DNA from: a virus
IMG/VR virus record: IMGVR_UViG_3300047320_000164
Coordinates: 1 to 51,612 of that record
Strand: one strand, 5' to 3'
DNA length: 51,612 nucleotides
How positions within the stretch are numbered: position 1 is the stretch's first letter; every line of letters starts with the position of its first letter. The notes under the pieces were generated by a model. That model saw nothing but the letters and a program-made list of their open reading frames with translations. It had not been told where the DNA came from and did not search any database. This document shows positions 48,486 through 51,612 of this stretch, in pieces. The translations under genes were made by a program, and so were the position numbers.

Positions 48486-49118
48486 ATGAACGCCCTAGCA
48501 CCAGCCGAAGTCGTCAACGCTGAAGTCAAACTGCTCCAACCAGGCGCGCCCTTTGCAGGCGGCTTCTTTGTCGGCATCATGAATGTCAACGGCCAGCTCT
48601 GCGCGCTGATCGCCAGCCCCAAAGCCGGTGGCGAACTGCGTGGTGCATGGAATGCCTCCGCGAAATCCGTGGCCGGCGCACTGAGCTACTGCGACGGCCG
48701 CACCAATACTGCCGCAATGGCCGAAGCAGGCTCCAACTTGGCCAAGCAAATCCTGGCGCTCGAGATCGGCGGCTTCGCGGACTGGTATCTGCCAGCACAG
48801 GACGAGCTCGAAATGCTGTATCGCCACTTCAAGCCGACAGCCGAGCAGAACTACCTCTATGCCCGCAGCGGCGTGAACGCCAGCGCGTCGCCTGCCACGC
48901 ATGCATACACCGCCGACTCGCCGGCGCAGACCTGCGTCGAGTCCTTCAAGGACGGAGAGGCCAATGCCTTCGACGCAGCCTGGTATTGGTCCTCTACGCA
49001 GCACGCGGGCGACCCTGACTGCGCTTGGTTGCAGTTCTTCGGCGATGGCGGCCAGTTCTGCGACCACAAGTCGAATCAGTACCGCGCGCGGGCCGTTCGC
49101 AGATTGGTTATTCAGTAA
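48486..49118 (+). CDS. DUF1566/C-type-lectin-like variable protein A
   Basis: 210 residues. PFAGGFFVGIMNVNGQLCAL, ASAKSVAGALSYCDGRTNTA, GGFADWYLPAQDELEMLYRH, AAWYWSSTQHAG and the end QYRARAVRR are typical of DUF1566-type lectin-fold domains (the WYLP-x2-DEL motif is diagnostic). The last 40 residues equal the cassette of protein B apart from scattered residues. ATG at 48486 behind GGAG. No export signal. A ligand-binding protein whose binding face is diversified is the working idea. Confidence 0.8.
   Translation: MNALAPAEVVNAEVKLLQPGAPFAGGFFVGIMNVNGQLCALIASPKAGGELRGAWNASAKSVAGALSYCDGRTNTAAMAEAGSNLAKQILALEIGGFADWYLPAQDELEMLYRHFKPTAEQNYLYARSGVNASASPATHAYTADSPAQTCVESFKDGEANAFDAAWYWSSTQHAGDPDCAWLQFFGDGGQFCDHKSNQYRARAVRRLVIQ
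48987..49104 (+). repeat. 118-bp variable-region-like cassette, copy A
   Basis: Partner of 44332-44449. Variable codons A/B: TCT/CGC, ACG/GAG, GAC/ACC, TGC/TTC, TTG/ATG, TTC/GGC, GGC/AAC, GAT/GGT, GGC/GAC, TTC/TAC, GAC/AAC, CAC/CTC, AAT/GAT. G/C-only 14-nt run at 49082-49095. Beyond the cassette both copies carry TTTAGTACTT shortly after the stop. Confidence 0.85.
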
Positions 49119-49154
49119 TTTAGTACTTCGCCTTCCTCGATCAGGAGCTCCACC

Positions 49155-49562
49155 ATGGATATCAGCGAATCCCGCTTCATCGAAACGACTTCGTCGGACG
49201 CTACTGCAGCCGGCGGCGCCGACAAGAAGCTTCGCGAAGCGGCCCTCAAGAAGTTCCGGCTGCAACGGCTGTCCATTGCGGCTGGCGATGGGAAGGCCGC
49301 CGCCAAAGTTGCCGAAAGCCTGCGCGCTCTTTTCGCTGACACGGGAGTGTTGGAAGACCTGGTGCGAACCGCATTCACGGTCAACTACGAGGGCACCGGC
49401 CGCGCGCTGTTTAGCGTAGTCCAGGAAGTGATGCTCACAGACGCCGATATCGACGCCGCCCGCGAGCTGGGCATGCTGGCCACGGCACCCGCATCGCTGG
49501 AAGCGCGGCGCACTGCTGCTCTTGAGGCCGTGGGCGATGCGATCGAGCAGTTGGGGATGTGA
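49155..49562 (+). CDS. helical phage protein of unknown function
   Basis: 135 residues, nearly all helix, acidic (KKLREAALKKFRLQRLSIAA, DLVRTAFTVNYEGTGRALFS, SLEARRTAALEAVGDAIEQL). It follows variable protein A, but its acidic character does not fit the basic Avd accessory protein of retroelements. No family recognised. Confidence 0.6.
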   Translation: MDISESRFIETTSSDATAAGGADKKLREAALKKFRLQRLSIAAGDGKAAAKVAESLRALFADTGVLEDLVRTAFTVNYEGTGRALFSVVQEVMLTDADIDAARELGMLATAPASLEARRTAALEAVGDAIEQLGM

Positions 49563-49675
49563 TGGTCATCGCCTTCCCTCTTCGGAAAGAGCAGCGCCTC
49601 ATGCGGCTGATCTATGAATTACAGCAGGACCGGCCGGTGTTTCGGTCGCGGTGGTTTGGTTGGGGTTTTGGATAA
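49562..49675 (+). CDS. 37-residue basic protein
   Basis: MVIAFPLRKEQRLMRLIYEL then a Trp/Arg-rich end (RSRWFGWGFG). ATG overlaps the previous stop (TGATG), GGGGA upstream. Unknown. Confidence 0.5.
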   Translation: MVIAFPLRKEQRLMRLIYELQQDRPVFRSRWFGWGFG

Positions 49676-49818
49676 GTGGGGTACGGCAGCGAGGAAGGCG
49701 TGGAATAGGGCTGGGACGTCACGGCCTCACCTTCCGGTGACAGATGCAGGCCCGGCCTAAGTCCGGTGGTCTATAAGCCCGTCGCGGGGTGCACACAAGC
49801 GAAGCAGATAGTAGCACC

Positions 49819-49840
49819 GGCCTGGCGGAAACGTCAGGCC
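49819..49840 (+). other. hairpin with GAAA tetraloop
   Basis: GGCCTGGCG-GAAA-CGTCAGGCC, nine pairs (one G-T). It ends at the base before the 14-bp stem that encloses the tRNA, so the two helices could stack. Confidence 0.7.
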
Positions 49841-49928
49841 CCACACAGCGGCCATAGCTCAGATGGTAGAGCCCTGTCCTTCCAAGTCGGGTGTGTCGCG
49901 AGTTCGATTCTCGCTGGCCGCTGTGTGG
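49841..49928 (+). repeat. 14-bp inverted repeat enclosing the tRNA
   Basis: CCACACAGCGGCCA at 49841-49854 and its exact complement at 49915-49928. The inner seven pairs are the tRNA acceptor stem; the outer seven (CCACACA/TGTGTGG) extend it and leave no encoded CCA. Confidence 0.85.
49848..49922 (+). tRNA. tRNA-Gly (anticodon TCC)
   Basis: Acceptor GCGGCCA/TGGCCGC, TA, D arm GCTC-AGATGGTA-GAGC, anticodon loop CTTCCAA, T arm GCGAG-TTCGATT-CTCGC. The anticodon stem CTGTC/GTCGG has one T-T mismatch and one wobble, and the variable loop is seven bases. CCA is not encoded. Phage-borne tRNA genes may compensate codon usage or replace a cleaved host tRNA. Confidence 0.8.
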
Positions 49929-49957
49929 TTGCAAGAAGGCGCTGCAAGTCCGCAGCC

Positions 49958-49975
49958 GGCGGGAGCCACCCCGCC
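49958..49975 (+). other. hairpin before the next gene
   Basis: GGCGGG, loop of six, CCCGCC, followed by TCTTAATCCCTT. May act as a weak terminator or as the 3' end of the structured RNA. Confidence 0.4.
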
Positions 49976-49997
49976 TCTTAATCCCTTGGAGGCAGTC

Positions 49998-50141
49998 ATG
50001 GTTGCGCATCCCACCAAACAGCAAGTGAAGCAATATCTGCAGGATCGCCATGCATCCAAGGCGCCGCCGCCCTCCCCTGAGGAAATCCGGCGCCAACTGG
50101 GCTGGGGCCTGATGCAAACCGGTCGCGATACAGGGCGCTGA
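49998..50141 (+). CDS. 47-residue phage protein, paralogue of 31876-32019
   Basis: GGAGG five bases before the ATG. HPTKQQVKQYLQDRHASKAP, PPSPEEIRRQLGWGL aligns end to end with the minus-strand paralogue. Having one copy in each operon suggests a useful dose or two partners. Function unknown. Confidence 0.75.
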   Translation: MVAHPTKQQVKQYLQDRHASKAPPPSPEEIRRQLGWGLMQTGRDTGR

Positions 50142-50143
50142 TC

Positions 50144-50272
50144 ATGAAAGACGACCTAAAGTCCTGCATTCCAGCGATCCTCGTGATCCTGCTGCTGTAC
50201 GCGTTAGCCGGCACCGCCGACTATGCGGCGCAGAGCGAAACCGAAGCCGTGAACTCTGGAACGACGCCATGA
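50144..50272 (+). CDS. 42-residue membrane protein
   Basis: MKDDLKSCIPAILVILLLYA then LAGTADYAAQ and a polar tail. One membrane helix; starts two bases after the preceding stop and ends over the next start (ATGA). Unknown. Confidence 0.6.
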   Translation: MKDDLKSCIPAILVILLLYALAGTADYAAQSETEAVNSGTTP

Positions 50273-50409
50273 CCATCGCGCGCGACATCCTGAACAACCG
50301 CCGTGCCGGCCTGCCTTTGCGACTGGCAGTGCGCGCTGCGCTCCTGAAGCGCGAACTCAACAACTTTTATAGGAACGTCCAATGCCGTCTTACTGGGTCA
50401 CGTTCGTAG
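50269..50409 (+). CDS. 46-residue basic protein
   Basis: MTIARDILNNRRAGLPLRLA, VRAALLKRELNNFYRNVQ, helical and basic. Overlaps the previous stop by 4 bp and the next gene by 28 bp. Unknown. Confidence 0.5.
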   Translation: MTIARDILNNRRAGLPLRLAVRAALLKRELNNFYRNVQCRLTGSRS

Positions 50410-50639
50410 GCCGCTCCCGCCCTGGTTGCATCGAAGCGGAATCTGCGGAGGAAGCGCGCAGCGTCGCGGAGGCGAAATACGGCGAAGCGGTGGCGACAGT
50501 AGACGGTCTGCCCTACTCAGCCTTTCCGATCTTGCATGGCGACGCCAAGCCGTCTACCGGCTTCGAGGCGCGATGCTCAGACCCATATCGCTGCAGGGGC
50601 AAGATCGCTTGCCCAAAGCGGCCGTCATGTTCCTCGTGA
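50382..50639 (+). CDS. small early phage protein
   Basis: 85 residues. MPSYWVTFVGRSRPGCIEAE, SAEEARSVAEAKYGEAVATV: alpha/beta opening; Cys-containing end (CSDPYRCRGKIACPKRPSC) could bind zinc. Unknown. Confidence 0.6.
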   Translation: MPSYWVTFVGRSRPGCIEAESAEEARSVAEAKYGEAVATVDGLPYSAFPILHGDAKPSTGFEARCSDPYRCRGKIACPKRPSCSS

Positions 50640-50646
50640 GGATGCC

Positions 50647-50880
50647 ATGAGCGATGAAACCGAAGCCCAGCGAATAGCGCGGCAGGATCATGAGGCGGCG
50701 AACACCTACCGCCGCAACCGCGCAATCCGGAGCCGTTCCAGCCGTGCCAGGGATGAACAGGACGACTGGAAATTCCGCCAGCGCACCAAGCAGGAAAGCG
50801 AGGCCGTCATCGAAGAGGAAGTAAAGGCAGGTCCAGGCCGGCGGGATGTGCGGGCTGATGAAACCGAAGTGGAGGATTGA
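50647..50880 (+). CDS. small charged early phage protein
   Basis: 77 residues, strongly charged and probably disordered or helical (ARQDHEAANTYRRNRAIRSR, DDWKFRQRTKQESEAVIEEE). ATG at 50647 behind GAGG. Unknown. Confidence 0.55.
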   Translation: MSDETEAQRIARQDHEAANTYRRNRAIRSRSSRARDEQDDWKFRQRTKQESEAVIEEEVKAGPGRRDVRADETEVED

Positions 50881-51099
50881 ATGGCTACCACGCGCATAAA
50901 GGGTCGCTTCATCAGTTGCTGGCGGCAGGCAGACGACGAGTATCACCTGACAGTCTCGCACGAAGGTGGCGGCGGCGACGTCATCGAATTGAGTAAGGAA
51001 CATATGCTGCACGTCCTGGGCGCCACCAGCAACGGTCATAGCGTCGACTTCGCCATCACCGAAATCGACGCGCCAGCTGATGCCACATCAGAACCCTGA
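50881..51099 (+). CDS. small early phage protein
   Basis: 72 residues, beta-rich (ATTRIKGRFISCWRQADDEY, HLTVSHEGGGGDVIELSKEH). Begins at the base after the previous stop and precedes rdgC by nine bases. Unknown. Confidence 0.55.
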   Translation: MATTRIKGRFISCWRQADDEYHLTVSHEGGGGDVIELSKEHMLHVLGATSNGHSVDFAITEIDAPADATSEP

Positions 51100-51108
51100 G
51101 GAGTTACG

Positions 51109-51612
51109 ATGTTTTTCAAGAATGCACAAATTTACCGGCTGCCGACCAAATGGGAGTATGCCGTTGAGCAGTTGAGCGCTGCGCTGGCGCCGCACGTGTT
51201 CACGCCAGCCGGCAGCAACGAGCTGATGCGTCAGGGCTGGATCGCGCCGCGCGGCAACGGCGTGCCGCTGGTGCATGCTGTGCATGGCCAGTGGCTGCTG
51301 CGGCTGCAGACCGAGAAGAAGCTACTTCCCGCCGCGGTCATTAACCAGGCAGCGAAGGCGCGCGCCGCTGAAATGGAAGAAGCGCAAGGTTTCGCCCCCG
51401 GCAAGAAAGCCATGAAGGAACTGAAAGAGCGCATCGCTGACGAATTGCTGCCCCGCTCGCATCCTCTTCTCAGCTTCACGCACGTCTGGATCGACCCGGT
51501 CAACGGCTGGCTGGTGGTCGATGCCGCCAGCCCGGCCAAGGCCGACGAAGTGATCAAGCTGCTGCTGAAAGCGGTGGACCGCATGCCGCTGGAAAGCCTG
51601 CGCGTGCAGCGT
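51109..51612 (+). CDS. rdgC: RdgC recombination-associated protein (cut by window end)
   Basis: 168 codons present, no stop before the edge. MFFKNAQIYRLPTKWEYAVE, RQGWIAPRGNGVPLVHAVHG, RLQTEKKLLPAAVINQAAKA, FAPGKKAMKELKERIADELL are classic RdgC. RdgC is a ring-shaped DNA-binding protein that limits RecA access to DNA. Full length is about 300 residues, so roughly 55 percent is seen. GAGGAG five bases before the ATG. It is linked to the small phage genes, so it is likely phage-borne. Confidence 0.95.
   Translation, partial: MFFKNAQIYRLPTKWEYAVEQLSAALAPHVFTPAGSNELMRQGWIAPRGNGVPLVHAVHGQWLLRLQTEKKLLPAAVINQAAKARAAEMEEAQGFAPGKKAMKELKERIADELLPRSHPLLSFTHVWIDPVNGWLVVDAASPAKADEVIKLLLKAVDRMPLESLRVQR

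Larger units (their letters stand above)
49676..49997 (+). ncRNA. structured non-coding stretch around the tRNA
   Basis: 322 bp without a convincing reading frame but dense in pairings: TCACC-TTCC-GGTGA at about 49727, CCCG-TCG-CGGG near 49779, GGTGC/GCACC around 49790-49817, a 9-bp GAAA-tetraloop hairpin at 49819-49840, the tRNA at 49848-49922 and a hairpin at 49958-49975. It could be one processed leader RNA. Only the tRNA can be named. Confidence 0.45.

Noticed and set aside
49155-49562. Avd-like accessory protein for the variable regions
   Set aside because: Size and helices fit, but the protein is acidic and no reverse transcriptase is adjacent.
49719-50141. Reading frames running across the tRNA on both strands
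   Set aside because: They cover the tRNA and hairpins, have no good ribosome site and no protein-like composition.
1-51612. Integrase, attachment site or reverse transcriptase
   Set aside because: No frame shows tyrosine or serine recombinase motifs or a YxDD box; these genes must be outside or absent.

Overview
The window looks like most of a temperate siphophage genome (prophage or phage contig). Gene order and families are those of a lambda/HK97-type tailed phage with a P27-type terminase and a gene-transfer-agent-like tail tip (DUF2460, DUF2163, NlpC, hub). The G+C-rich coding and protein flavour suggest a betaproteobacterial (Burkholderiales/Oxalobacteraceae-like) host; this is inference, because no host marker is clearly inside the window. 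No integrase, attachment site or reverse transcriptase was found, so the phage probably continues beyond one or both edges.

Layout from left to right. Positions 147-6024 (minus strand): an SOS-controlled moron with a LexA box, a dGTP_diPhyd_N-type protein, an HNH endonuclease, a metallophosphatase, and the lysis cassette (Rz1, Rz, DUF6527, SAR endolysin, holin and a small second membrane protein). 6083-6799 is a plus-strand CAAX-protease-like moron. 6803-20607 (minus) is the tail module: tail fibres, two-gene hub with a large inserted propeller-like region, NlpC peptidase, DUF2163, DUF2460, tape measure, frameshifted tail chaperones, a GIY-YIG homing endonuclease and the tail tube. 20750-29935 (minus) is head completion, connector, capsid, protease, portal and terminase. 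30009-32019 holds small genes and an HNH nuclease next to the terminase. Near 32037-32145 a Q-like gene, a candidate late promoter and a terminator form the early/late boundary. 32146-45679 (minus) is a long, tightly overlapping early operon: replication genes with three 34-bp iterons, ParB-like, Ref, a cysteine-peptidase-like protein and many small unknown genes. 45679-45752 is the divergent Cro/CI switch. 45752-51612 (mostly plus) carries the CI-like repressor, lysogeny-type genes, a second rightward early operon under the same operator, a tRNA-Gly in a structured RNA region and the start of rdgC.

Regulation can be read from the sequence. Three near-identical 15-bp palindromes (45690, 45738, 47946) lie in the leftward cro promoter, at the CI start and inside a good rightward promoter, so one repressor should control both early operons.

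The most striking observation concerns two otherwise different lectin-fold-like (DUF1566-type) genes, one in each early operon. They share a 118-bp 3' cassette in which 26 of 39 codons are identical at every base. In the other 13 codons, 18 of 19 mismatches lie in codon positions 1 and 2, and every mismatch can be explained by an adenine in a common template. The cassettes end in an identical 14-nt G/C-only run. This is the signature of diversity-generating retroelement variable regions, yet no reverse transcriptase or template repeat is in the window, so mutagenesis would have to be supplied in trans or from outside the window.
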